The notes beneath the pieces are model-generated. The model worked only from the letters and a program-made list of their open reading frames with translations. It searched no databases and was not told the origin of the DNA. The position numbers and the translations under genes are program-made. From Neofusicoccum parvum (Eukaryota; Ascomycota; Dothideomycetes; Botryosphaeriales; Botryosphaeriaceae): a stretch of 64,000 nt of DNA. Location: contig CP087215.1 in the NCBI GenBank assembly GCA_020912385.1, positions 1,054,001 through 1,118,000 on the forward strand. The letters are read 5' to 3'. Each line of letters starts with the position of its first letter. Position 1 is the stretch's first letter. This document shows positions 46,146 to 56,370 of the stretch, in pieces.

Positions 46146-46889
46146 TTAAGAAGAGTCCGAGCCCTTGGAGTCGAATAAACCACCGTCAATGGTAGCAGGG
46201 CCGGAATAGGGAAAGCTCGTGGGGTTACTGTACATGCTCCACGTGGATACCCACTCGTCGCTTGAGCTGTAGATACCAGGGATCTGGGCGGTGTCGCTCG
46301 GAACTGACGTGGCCGAGGAGCCGGTGACCTCGATCTGGGCGCAGTTGAAGAACATCTCACGGGTCGAAGGACGGTGCAGGCCGATGTGTTCGATGCGGAG
46401 CAGGTACTGGCCGTTGGGCACAGTGGTGGGAATCGAGACATTGAAGGTGCCCTCGCCGTAGCTGCGCCAGTTGGTGCCGGTCGAGTCGAAGGGAGTATCG
46501 TAGCCGATGACTGCAATCTTGAACCAATCGCCAGAGCCGTCATATGTGGTGACGTCGCCGCTCGGGGCCTGGGACATCCAGAAGGTCAATGGGCCGGGGT
46601 GCTTGACCGTGGCGCCGTAATCGGTCACGAAGGAAACGGTATCGCCGGCAGCGATGGAAGCCACCTTAGTATTGACAGCAGCAGAGAAACTGTTGGTGTT
46701 GCAACGCAGGTCCTCGGAAGTAAGGATATCCGGGGTGTACTGAGGCTCGTAGCCCTGGGAGGTTTCGCGGACATACTCCCACTGCTCGGACGTCTCACCA
46801 TTGACGACTAGCTGGGGCCAGAAGTAGTGGGCTGAGGTGATGGCAGGCAGCGCAGCCACAGCGGCAATGAGCTTCTGAGAGAAGAACAT
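46146..46889 (-). CDS. Lytic polysaccharide monooxygenase, AA9-like, with altered axial residue
   Basis: Secreted copper oxygenase of the AA9 (former GH61) type, 247 aa, one exon. Signal peptidase cleavage after ...PAITSA leaves His21 as the N-terminal histidine-brace residue (HYFWPQLVVNG). The second brace His is His97 (TVKHPGPLTFW). The family C-terminal block is MFFNCAQIEVTG. Relative to usual AA9 enzymes (Q-F-Y-x-x-C), the axial Tyr is Phe180 and the second-sphere Gln is Glu178, so the copper site differs from the standard one. A short Ser-rich tail follows and no CBM1 is present. Known AA9s oxidise cellulose or hemicelluloses; whether this variant does is open. Confidence 0.88.
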   Translation of the reverse strand: MFFSQKLIAAVAALPAITSAHYFWPQLVVNGETSEQWEYVRETSQGYEPQYTPDILTSEDLRCNTNSFSAAVNTKVASIAAGDTVSFVTDYGATVKHPGPLTFWMSQAPSGDVTTYDGSGDWFKIAVIGYDTPFDSTGTNWRSYGEGTFNVSIPTTVPNGQYLLRIEHIGLHRPSTREMFFNCAQIEVTGSSATSVPSDTAQIPGIYSSSDEWVSTWSMYSNPTSFPYSGPATIDGGLFDSKGSDSS

Positions 46890-47947
46890 GACGACGGTGT
46901 TCAGGCTTGGTGTTGGTACGTCGAGTGAGTTGAAAGAGTGAAATAAGCGGACTAGCGCTATGAAAGAAAGACCGTCAAGGCGAATGAATGAGTGAAGATG
47001 AAGTACTGAGACTGAGGCATGGCGACTATGCGTGCTTTTGTACCCATTGCTCATAGAGTGTAGACTACTCACTAATTCAAACCTGGATGTTGAATCTGTG
47101 TGCAAACAGACAACGCGTGTCTTGCGTTTCAACTACATAGGGAAAAACCCACAATGAAACGGAACAATGTTTCAATTCTCTTCTAGATACGCCTTCTCTG
47201 CTATTTTGGGCAGATCTAGAGCGAAGAACCAGTTGCAGAGTGGCTTTGCACGATGCAAAATTTAAGCGAGAGGGGCTTATGAACGGGAAATCCCCCATTC
47301 TCCCGTTTAGCGGGGATCTGATTGGCTCGCTCATACAAAAGTAGGTGCTGAAAGCCGACGCTGGGGTCATTTTGTAAATGCGTCAGGTATACCGTATCCC
47401 GTATGTCGTAACTTGTACCATATGGAGTATAGCGTAGCACCAAGCCAAGAGCTCCACATCCTGAAGCAATATCCATGGAACATAGACCTGCGACTGCTGC
47501 GGCTCAACTCTTGGCATGTAGAGAGCAACGTCGCAGGCCTCTGAGAGTGAATACAGTCTTTCCCGAAGTTTGCGTTACGTAAGTTCGGTGGGTACCAAAG
47601 CTTCCCATGGGCGGCTCGACAGCCCTCAGCCCTGTCCTTTTACTTGAGCCTGTGATGGAGTCTTAAGATTGGTCTCTGCGATACTGCCCGTTATCTTCTG
47701 AATTTCACAGAGCGATGGTATTGCCATCAACTCCGCCGCTCGAACTTCATGTGTACTTGGGTCCGGTGGTCACAAACTCTGTTCCTTCAACTCTGATCTC
47801 ATTTTGATCAACCTCGAGGATATGGTATTAAGTACAGGAATTCATATTACAGCAAGTTTTTCAGCCCGTTGGCTGCTCGAATACTGCTCGGTATCTCAAT
47901 GCTCCACATTGCGCTTTCATCCCGTCCGCCCACTCTTCTCAACATCC
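46890..47947. other. Intergenic region, no gene seen
   Basis: 5' flank of the LPMO gene and 3' flank of the Rds1-like gene. Only shadows and short frames are present. Confidence 0.45.
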
Positions 47948-48897
47948 TCAGTTAGTGATCTCAACGATCGCAGGGCCGGCAGCCACGGTCTCATCGGTGA
48001 CGGCATCCTTGCAGCCAGTCAGGACGACGTAGCTCTGGCCGTTGATGCCCTCAGGGACGACGACGGTGAAGCCACCATCAACCTTGGTCGCCTCGGCGAC
48101 AACGGGGCCGGTGACGGTGATGAAGGCGCCGTAGATCATGGCGTCGCCTTCGGCCTCGACCTCGTAGCCGGGGGTGCTCAGCATGATGGTGCTGCCGCTC
48201 TTGATGGTGGCATCATTGCTGCTGGCCATCAGGGTGGGGAAGGCCTTGACGGGGAGCGTCGGGTTGTCAGACGGGCAAGAAGTGATGAACTGGGCGGCCA
48301 GGGTGTAGACCTCGTTGAGCGAGAGCGGGTCATCGAAGGGCTGGGGGAAGGGGGACTGCTTGACGCCAGCCCGGATGTAGGACGCGTGGCGAGCCTCAAC
48401 GGTCAGGATGGACCCGGCAGCAGTGAGGTAGGTCTTCGACATGATATCGGCAGCGGCGCCGAGGTAGGCAGAAACACCAACACCTAGAGAATGGTTTGTT
48501 AGAATGGACCCGATGTATTGGACGGTCAGGACTCACCCTCAAGGACGGCGGCAGTGGCAAGGAAGGTCTTGACATCCGTAGCGCCGAAGGCGTAGGTGCA
48601 AGCCTTGACCGGGGAGGCACCAGCGGCAGTCAAGCCCTTGGTGAGGAAATCGACATGCGCGGCCTCATCAGAGGCAACGGTCTTGATGTTGTTGTAGAAG
48701 GTCGAGTCATAGCCAGCAGCGGCGAAGTCAGCCTCGGTGTAGTTGGCGAGACCCTGCTTGTAAAAGTTGTCCTCGAGGTGCTCCAGCGTCAGAGCGTACT
48801 GGAGAATGTCCGCATCGGTAGGAGCAGACGCGCGCTTCTGGGTGGGAGCGGCGGCAGAGAGGCCAGCGAGGGCGGCAACAGCGATGGTAGACTTCAT
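47948..48897 (-). CDS. Secreted ferritin-like protein, Rds1 (stress response) type
   Basis: Ferritin-fold protein of the fungal Rds1/Sap-like family, 298 aa. Exons are 48537-48897 and 47948-48483. Signal peptide MKSTIAVAALAGLSAAAP. The four-helix part shows carboxylate/His motifs of a di-iron site: LEHLEDNFY, DEAAHVDFL (E-x-x-H) and VEARHASYI (E-x-x-H). A C-terminal beta-rich domain of about 100 residues follows (GSTIMLSTPGYEVEAEG, GGFTVVVPEGINGQSYV), with a Cys near the end. Relatives are induced by starvation or stress; the reaction is not established. High GC at third positions suggests strong expression. Confidence 0.88.
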
Positions 48898-50187
48898 TGT
48901 GGCTGTTGTGGAGAAGTGTCGTTGAGACGGGGGTATTAATAATTAAGCGATGGAGCGAGGAGCTACGGTGACAATGAGCAGCGATTGAGATGAGACGGTG
49001 GCTGCCGGTAGTGATGGGTGTGGCAGAAATGTTTCTTTATACACTTCCCGGATCGAGGTGTGCAGGCCAAGCGGTCGGTGGATGCTGCATGCAGCAGATC
49101 AGCACGGAGAGCTCTTCATCCGAGCAAGGGCCTCATTCCCCACCTACGCAGCAAATTGGAATTGCCGCAAGCAAGATCGTTGTCCTCCATCTTGGCCTGT
49201 GAGCGGAGAAGCAGCATCCCGAACGCCACGATGCCATCATGAGGTACCGCTAGGCGGCAGCCCAGAGCCTTCTGAAAGCTAGAGGCAATTTCCCCACACC
49301 TGGGCCGGCGCCCTGGGTAAAGTCAAAGCAAGCCGGAGGCAGGAGTGAGGAGAACAAAAAGCAACTCTTTGCCGATTCGGGCAACGATCCAGACGGCTTC
49401 CTCGCGCCAACGGACATGGACTGAACTCCGCGGGGAGGAGTGTTCCTGGCGCCAATTTGGGAAATTGCCAGACGCACGGGAAGCAGCACTCCCGCGCCCT
49501 ACGGCAGGGTCGCGCGGAAAAGAGCAAGCGGCTCGTCAGTGGCGGCAAAGTCTTTACTCGATGGGGAGTATACGAGTAAGCTTAACCCACAAGCTTCGGC
49601 CTAGGTGCTCCATTCCGCTGGTTGCGTCTGGAGATGGCGCATCCGCTAGACTCGAAGCGGCATGAATGGTTCAAAACGGAACGTCGACATTCCGGGCCAG
49701 CCAAGAGATCAACCGCCAGAAAAGCCACCACTGCAACCCGACCAGCGCGGCAACAAACGACGGCGGAGATTCTGGCAACGTGACTTGCGCTGACACCGCC
49801 CCTGAGAGAGAGATCGGCAGACATTAGAACAAGCGGCGGCGGCCTTTTGCACGCCATGGAAGCGTCTGGAGTGCTGCGAAGGAAATTACCGCGCGGAATA
49901 CAGGTTTCCGTGATGTGCGCTACTGCCACTCGGTGCCCATTGTCTATGGAGATGGGCGTTTGTGAGATCCGGGGGTCTGCCGCGTGTGATGGCGCCGAGG
50001 CTCGCCCAGTGTGATGTGGGCCGCGGACAATGGGGATGGATCATAAAGGTGGAAAAACTCCTTTGCGCTGGCCCTCTTGATGCCCATCCGCTCTTTCGAT
50101 CTTTGACATTTGAAGTCGCGCCCTCGACCTCCATCACCATCAATCTTCCTACCACTGTAATCGTCCTACCGACAAACCGATCCAAAG
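48898..50187. promoter_or_regulatory. Divergent upstream region of two secreted/surface protein genes
   Basis: 1.3 kb between the Rds1-like gene (minus) and the small surface protein (plus). No gene is recognised. Long divergent spacing between highly biased genes suggests extensive regulation; I could not identify specific sites. Confidence 0.35.
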
Positions 50188-50632
50188 ATGAAGTTCTCTC
50201 TCGCTGCCGCAGTCATCGCTGCCGTCGCTGCTCCGGCACTTGCTGCGTGAGTGGCATTCGCTCCTAAAGCTGCATTTTGCAGGGCTGGGGAAACACCGTA
50301 CTGACGTATTCAACAGTCATGAAGCCAGCACCACGGTCACCATCTCCCCGTGCCCGTCGAGCACCGCGTCGGTGGCTGACATCGTCACCCGCTCTCCCGT
50401 GCCGATGGCATCGCAGAGCACCCCCTGCCCTACCCTGCACACGGTCATGACCAATGGCACGACTGTGACCATGTCCCACGCGGGCGCTGGAACCCCTGGA
50501 AGCACTGGAACCGATGGCAGCTCGACTGCTTCTGCGACTCCCTCCTCCTTCACTGGTGCCGCGGCCAACAACCACGCCGCCTTTGGCGGAGCGGTTGCCG
50601 CTGCTCTTGGATTTGCCGTCTTCGTTCTGTAA
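50188..50632 (+). CDS. Small secreted, probably GPI-anchored surface protein
   Basis: 124-aa product of exons 50188-50246 and 50317-50632. Signal peptide MKFSLAAAVIAAVAAPALAA. The mature part is Ser/Thr/Pro/Ala-rich with two pairs of Cys-containing CP motifs (SPCPSS, TPCPTL) and an N-glycosylation site (NGTT). The C-terminus is a small-residue/hydrophobic tail (AAFGGAVAAALGFAVFVL) preceded by Gly-Ala-Ala-Asn, typical of a GPI attachment signal. It resembles the many small fungal cell-wall proteins without enzymatic domains. The splice site one residue after the signal peptide is common in such genes. Confidence 0.82.
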
Positions 50633-51857
50633 TGCACCAGTAGTTCGGCGTGGCGAGGAAGTAATGGATGGAGGATGAACGCTTGTTTTTGATACCAAGG
50701 ATGACGTGGAAAGCTTCGCCCTGGCGCGGATCTGTAAATATTCCAATTAAAAACCGAAAGGTCTTACGCATTGGCGGCCGCAATATTGCAACGGCTAGTG
50801 GAACATTGGAGCAGAAGATGATTTGACATAAGTCTAGTGTACGGGAGGAGCTGAACGTGTCCAGTGCGGCGCAGATCTGCCTCCAGTGATATGTCGGCAT
50901 GAGGCGTGGATAGCCAGGGATCAGACTCCAGCGGAATGGTGCATCGAAACTTTGGTAAGGTTCTTGAACCATGGTAAGTCAGCTTACGGTGGTTTTCCAT
51001 TAGTCTGCAAGGGCCAGCGAGAATGTGCCATCCCAGAAAGCTTAGCAGGTCGGCGTCGAACACGTGCACTATGCGCCAGCAAAGCATCCGAATGGGCGCG
51101 CCAGATATCTTGTGCATCGTCGTATCCAGCCCCATGGAGGCGTATTGCTTCAGAGCCGTTCTGCAAAGGAAAGTGGGATCTGCTTGAACCCATGTTTCTA
51201 ACGGGACTACAGGGTCTGGAGCCGGCGTAGCAAAGTACGGCTTCACCAAGGAGCTGGATGTCGAAAGCGGTTGCACACGTGCGACAAGGTCCTGTCCGAT
51301 GCTGAGAGGGGTCCTCGACACCAGACTACGATCACGGGAACACGAAACAGAGAGCGGCGCGGGTCACGCAGGGATTCCAGGGTCGGTCTCAGAGGCCAGC
51401 GGCCTCGCTCGGTGCTGGCGTTGCTCGTCTCCACGGAACGGCAGGCTTGGGCGCAATGCTGCGGGCACGCGCAGCCTCAGAAGATTCAGAGTCAGATGGA
51501 AGCGAGAAACGAGACGACTGAAGGTGACGGAGGTGCCGGAGGTGACGGGACGATGGCCGCGGGCGCACGACAGGCGAGACGCGACGGGCTGCGGCAGCGG
51601 GCTTATCACGCGGCTGCGGGCCCGTGCGCCTTATCTCGCTGCGGGGCCCAAGCGTGACCGCGACCGTCCAGCCATCAAGGTGGCAGTGGCCGTGGCAGCT
51701 GCGCTGTTCACCCGCCCAACCCGCCCATCTCCGCCGTCTCGTCGCCCGCTCGTCCTCATCCACCTCCCGACCGCCCTGCACTCTCTACGACTGCGTCGCT
51801 CCTGTCGCGTCACCACGCTCGACCCCGCGCCCGTCCGTTCCGCAGCGTTGATCCGCC
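50633..51857. other. Intergenic region, no confident gene
   Basis: A 185-codon minus frame (50764-51321) and GC-rich plus frames (51271-51865) are open but resemble nothing. The last 250 bp, rich in CGCCCGC, is the bleomycin hydrolase promoter/leader. Confidence 0.45.
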
Positions 51858-53552
51858 ATGGGTAGCGCCCCGTCCAAGCAGATGCCCGAGGCCGGCGCGC
51901 AGGAGAAGCTGGCCGAGGCCCTGCGCGCCATGGAGCTGAAGAACGAGCGCGATCTGGTCGAGAAGGACTATGTCTATGTGCACGGCGATGCCCGTCCGTG
52001 TCCCGCCCGCCGTCGCCCGCAAGGCCCTGCCACTGACTTCCGCGCAGCCCCGACCTACGAGCCGCTCGAACGCCAGTCGACCGTGTCCGCCACGACGACG
52101 GAGAAGTGGGAGAAGGAGCTGCTGGAGGACCCCAAGAACAAGCTCGCCCTCAACGCCCTGCAGTCGAACAACGCGAACGCCATCCTGCAGAACAGCAAGG
52201 CCGTCGTCAGCGACAGCCAGGTCTTCAACCTCTCCATTCCCTTCGAGGGCGCTCCCATCACGAACCAGCGCTCGTCGGGCCGCTGCTGGCTCTTCGCCTC
52301 CACGAACGTCTTCCGCGTCGCCGTCATGAAGAAATACAAGCTTGAGAAGTTCGAGCTGAGCCAGCAGTACCTGTTCTACTGGGACAAGATCGAGAAGGCA
52401 AACTACTTTTTGGAGAACATCTTGGAGACGACCGATGCTCCCCTGGACGGACGCCTGCTGCAAGCGCTGCTGGCCAGCCCGGTCGGCGATGGCGGACAGT
52501 GGGACATGGTTGCGAACCTGGTCCAGAAGTACGGCTTGGTAAGACGTCCCGCCGCGCGAGACTGAGGCTGTTCCTGACTCGATGGCTCCGCAGGTTCCGC
52601 AAGCGATTTACCCCGATACTTTCAACGCAATGAGCTCCTCGTTGATGGACCGCCTGATCACCACGAAGCTCCGCGAGCACGCGCTCAAGCTGCGCAAGCT
52701 TGCTTCGTCCAAGAACCCCTCCGTCAGGGCTTCCATCGGCGGCGCCAAGGACAAGATGATGCGCGAGATCCACCTAATCCTCACGCTGATGCTAGGCCCT
52801 CCGCCGTCGCCGTCCAAGGCCTTCACCTGGGAATTCTACGACAAGGACAAGCACTTCAACTCGATCACCACCCGTCCCACGGCATTTTCCAGGGAGCTCT
52901 CCGACAACCGCACGGTGAGGGCCTGTGGCGGCGCCGACGTCCACCGTCTCTTCAGCCTGGTCAATGACCCGCGTAACTCGTACAACACCCACTTGACGGT
53001 CAACCGCCTCGGCAACGTCTGGGGAGCCAGGCCCATTACCTACGTCAACGTCGACATGACTACGATGAAGAAGGCTGTCATCGAGATGCTGAAGAAGGGC
53101 TTCCCCGTCTTCTTCGGCAGCGATGTCGGCAAGTACTCGGACTCCCAGAAGGGCATCATGGACACGGCGCTGTACGACTACGAGCTGGGCTTCAACACTC
53201 GCCTGGGCCTGAGCAAGGCCGAACGCCTCATGACCGGGGAGTCGGCCATGACTCACGCCATGGTCCTGACTGCCGTGCACATTGATGAGAAGACCGGTAA
53301 GCCGGTGAGGTGGCGGGTCGAGAACTCGTGGTCCGAGAGCGCGGGCACGAACGGCTACTTTGTCATGAGCGACGCTTGGATGGACGAGTTCGTGTACCAG
53401 GCCGTCGTGGACCCCAGTGTTGTCAGCAAGGAGACCCGGGATGTTCTCAAGCAAGAACCTCTGGTGCTCGACCTTTGGGATCCTATGGGGTAAGTTGCTT
53501 CGCGCGTGTTCCTCTTGTACGATTACTGACAGCTTGCAGTGCTCTGGCTTAA
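51858..53552 (+). CDS. LAP3: Bleomycin hydrolase / cysteine aminopeptidase (peptidase C1B)
   Basis: Cytosolic papain-fold aminopeptidase, normally a ring-shaped hexamer, that trims peptides and inactivates bleomycin and homocysteine thiolactone in yeast. Exons are 51858-52538, 52594-53489 and a 13-nt last exon 53540-53552 (ends GALA). Catalytic residues: Cys143 (SSGRCWLFAS), His448 (MTHAMVLT) and Asn471 (VENSWS), with NVFRVAVMKKY and GDGGQWDMV as family blocks. Length is 529 aa as read. Positions 51991-52044 (54 nt, GTCCGT...CGCAG, with a CTGAC branch-like word) could be an in-frame intron, because the encoded PCPARRRPQ-type stretch is foreign to the family; removal gives 511 aa. The C-terminal Ala could be the autoprocessed end known from yeast Lap3. 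Confidence 0.92.
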
Positions 53553-54143
53553 GCTTCTCTACTCCCGCAGACGCAAGAGCGCGCGGCGTGGGACTGGGTG
53601 GACTGGGATACAGGCGTTATTACATGGATGGATTACTTTTGACGGACTACAGGTTAACGGAGATAAGAAGGAATGGAGATGAATCGGATATGCAGAGCCG
53701 GCATGAGCCTGCAATGCTTTGTGATCAACACCCTGCTGTGCACGTGGAATTTCGGCGCCTTGCGATACTCTGGACAGCCAAAGACATGCTCTCAAGCCTC
53801 GCCCTGCCCGGACTCGATAGATCGCATAGCAGATCGATAAGTCGGCGGATGACGCAATCACGGCGGGCCCAGCCGCGAAGCTGACTAAAATCGCTAGCGC
53901 CGTGTCAAGAAGTCTGGGGTCTCGACATCCATCCGCCCCGCAACTCTGACACATCTTTCTTCCAGACGGTCGAGAGCCTGTCACCCGCACAGGCCCTCTG
54001 GAATGACTCCACGCGAGCTGCTCTGAGTAAGGAGCCTTCCGCCAGCACTCAATTGCTTCGGAGCACAACTACACCGGTCTCTATCCGGACATATTCCCAT
54101 CCATCATCTACGCCCCTCGCGACATCAATTGTCTCCATCCAGA
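53553..54143. other. Intergenic region, no gene seen
   Basis: 3' flank of the bleomycin hydrolase gene and promoter region of the MOSC gene. Open frames here have no family resemblance. Confidence 0.45.
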
Positions 54144-55217
54144 ATGGCCACGCAACAGCCTCTCGTGGCTGACCCGGCCATGCTTCCGGTCCTCCTGTCC
54201 ATCCTCCTCGTGGTCCTGCCCAGCGCCTACTTTCTGCTCCGCTACCTTGGCAGCAAGGTCGGCGAGACCTCACTTGGCCTCCCCCCGCCGCTGCCTCCAG
54301 CGGACGAGATCGTCAGCTTACGCATCTACCCCATCAAGTCCTGCCGCGGGTTTGAAGTCAAATCGGCGCGCATGCTCCGCACCGGTCTGGACCTGGACCG
54401 CAATTGGATGTTCATCTCCCTGCCAAAGCGGGAGTTCATCACCATCCGCACCAACTCCAACATGACGCTCATCGACACCGCCGTTGATTGGGAAAGGGAC
54501 GAGCTGATCGTCTCCATAAAGGGCCACGGCCACAAGATCTCCATCCCGGCCCACCCATCACGGCAATGGCTGGAGGACAACACGACGCTCAACAAGGCAA
54601 CCATCTGGAGCCAGGAAACCGACGGCTGGGAATATGCGGCCGACCTGACGCAGCCCTTCTCCGATTTCTTCGGCACGGACGTGCGGCTCGTCTACAAGGG
54701 CCCGACGCCCCGCCTGCTGCGCGGCAGCGGGTCGCCCGAGCGCCTCGGCCGCACGCAGTCGACCAAGTTCGCCGACATGATGCCGGTGCAGGTCAGCTCG
54801 ATGGCCAGCATCGCGGAGCTGAACGAGCGGCTGCGCCGCGCCGGCGAGGACGAGATCACCATCGAGCGCTTCCGCCCGAACATCGTGGTGCGCGGCCACG
54901 AGCCGTGGAACGAGGACGGCTGGAAGGCGCTGCGCATCAACGACGGCGCCGGCCGCGGCCCCGCCCTCGGCCTCGACGTCGTGTGCCGCTGCCTGCGCTG
55001 CCAGGTCCCCAACGTCAACCCCGACACCGCCGACAAGCATCCGAGGCAGCCGTGGAACGAGCTCATGTCGTACCGCCGCATCGACGAGGGCCTCAAGTTC
55101 AAGCCCAGCTTCGGCATGCTGTGCGCCCCGAGGGAGGAGGGCCTGGTGGAGGTCGGCATGAAGTTCGAGGTCACGAAAACGACGAACAACCATTTCTTCA
55201 TCAGCCCAATGAAGTGA
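54144..55217 (+). CDS. MOSC-domain protein, mARC-like molybdenum enzyme
   Basis: Single-exon protein of 357 aa. The N-terminal membrane anchor (MLPVLLSILLVVLPSAYFLL) is followed by a beta-barrel MOSC-N domain (IVSLRIYPIKSCRGFEV, LDLDRNWMF) and a MOSC domain (ERFRPNIVVRG, WNEDGWKALRI, CRCLRCQVPNVNPDT). The Cys cluster at 281-286 includes the expected molybdenum-ligand position. mARC proteins sit on the outer mitochondrial membrane and, with cytochrome b5 and its reductase, reduce N-hydroxylated compounds; anchor and domain order agree. The start at 54144 is the first ATG. Codon use is strongly GC-ending. Confidence 0.88.
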   Translation: MATQQPLVADPAMLPVLLSILLVVLPSAYFLLRYLGSKVGETSLGLPPPLPPADEIVSLRIYPIKSCRGFEVKSARMLRTGLDLDRNWMFISLPKREFITIRTNSNMTLIDTAVDWERDELIVSIKGHGHKISIPAHPSRQWLEDNTTLNKATIWSQETDGWEYAADLTQPFSDFFGTDVRLVYKGPTPRLLRGSGSPERLGRTQSTKFADMMPVQVSSMASIAELNERLRRAGEDEITIERFRPNIVVRGHEPWNEDGWKALRINDGAGRGPALGLDVVCRCLRCQVPNVNPDTADKHPRQPWNELMSYRRIDEGLKFKPSFGMLCAPREEGLVEVGMKFEVTKTTNNHFFISPMK

Positions 55218-55726
55218 TTTGGAACGTTTTGGTAGACAACTTCGTCGGAGTGTGTGAAATATCAAGCCGAAGCACGTTCATGTTTGTCGTGTATAAGCTA
55301 CAGTCAGAATCTGCCGAGGTTCTGTGATTTGTACTCATCCACCTGTCTCCCCCAAGAATGTAGTGTGCCCTTCAAAGTACCATTGTCTCAATTAGATATA
55401 ACAAAAAAATACTTAAGTTTCCTTCTCTGTACCAGTCTTGCAACCAATCGAGAGAAGCAGGGCGTCAATAAAGACTCTCTCCGAGCTGACTTTTCCGGTG
55501 CATGTCTGGACTATCACAACTAATAAGAGTGATTTGACTAGATGAGGCTGAAATTTCACTTACTCAATGCCTGACCAATCTGGTGCAAAATCGGCAGTGC
55601 CTCCTCATATATGAAGCTCTCGTGATTCGGCCATCCACGCTCCGCAGCCTGTTTCATCGCTTTACCCCATATGCCATGTTCTACCCCATATTTTTCCTGC
55701 CTCCACACACATCTTTGGCCACTTTA
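55218..55726. other. Intergenic region, no gene seen
   Basis: AT-richer 3' flank of the MOSC gene. Short frames only. Confidence 0.4.
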
Positions 55727-55855
55727 CATGATCGCACTAAGCTTTCGGCCGAGAAGGCCGCTCAGGCGAGGAGGTTTAAGGCGGGGGATGTATTTCTTTG
55801 CGGAGACGCAGCGCATGCTAGTGCAAGTGTGGTTTGTGGAGATAATGCGGGATGA
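55727..55855 (+). pseudogene. Remnant of an FAD monooxygenase (GDAAH segment)
   Basis: The plus frame reads TKLSAEKAAQARRFKAGDV and then FLCGDAAHASAS. This is the third FAD-binding segment of phenol-hydroxylase-like monooxygenases (R-F-x-x-G-x-V-F-L-x-G-D-A-A-H). It breaks off at a stop at 55853, where family members continue with a Gly-rich helix. A neighbouring frame gives DYESRSAVLLED, like the YE-x-ER-P region, and another open frame from about 55917 to 56090 may be further relic. No N-terminal dinucleotide motif is found nearby, so the gene is dead and 5'-deleted. Confidence 0.5.
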
Positions 55856-56370
55856 CTATGAGAGCAGGTCTGCTGTCCTATTGGAAGACTAGGGGTAACG
55901 ACGGACTGTTTGGCGCGGGTCCTGATGAATAGAGAACCGAAGCTAGACGACCTGCTTGGACTGTATACGCGGAGCCGGCCGGACGCCTTTCTTAGTCCCA
56001 AATCCCGAAATTCACCGAGCGTAGACTGGGCATGTATTGCGCGGACGAACGGTGTACTGAGAAGAGGCGGAAGTTTCTTGAGGAGCTGAAGAGCGAGAGG
56101 ACGCTGGAAAAGTTCGCGAAAGACATGAGCACTTCCATTGAGGAGCTAAAGAGCTGTATCTCATGCCATAGCTCCTTATCCACGAAATCTTTCATTGCTA
56201 GCAATTTCCTAAAGCCGAGCGGCTCTCATTGACTTTTAGTTATTGCGGGGATTGCGGGGGAGAAGATGTGGGGTGCATTTCCGACGCATCCCCGACGTAC
56301 TCAACACCACTTTCCAGAGACGTACAACAGAGTGCAAGACATGCCGTTCCCAAGGATTCCGTGAGGACTC
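55856..56370. other. Flank of the monooxygenase remnant
   Basis: Plus frames (to about 56230) may belong to the decayed monooxygenase or be chance. Nothing else is recognised. Confidence 0.3.

Noticed and set aside
47804..48487. Plus-strand frame of 227 codons opposite the Rds1-like gene
   Set aside because: Gly/Asp/Val-rich antisense shadow of a strongly biased gene.
50764..51321. Minus-strand frame of 185 codons between the surface protein and bleomycin hydrolase
   Set aside because: No recognisable domain, signal peptide or intron structure; about one frame of this length is expected by chance in 64 kb.
52792..53454. Minus-strand frame of 220 codons opposite bleomycin hydrolase
   Set aside because: Val/Asp/Leu-rich antisense shadow; the sense strand has the catalytic triad.
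54488..55327. Plus-strand frame of 279 codons within the MOSC gene
   Set aside because: Arg/Pro/Ala-rich frame shadow of a GC-biased gene; the MOSC frame carries all conserved blocks.
56032..56232. Short plus-strand frame rich in Glu/Lys/Ser
   Set aside because: Lies beyond the FAD-monooxygenase remnant in a different frame; no motif links it to a known protein.
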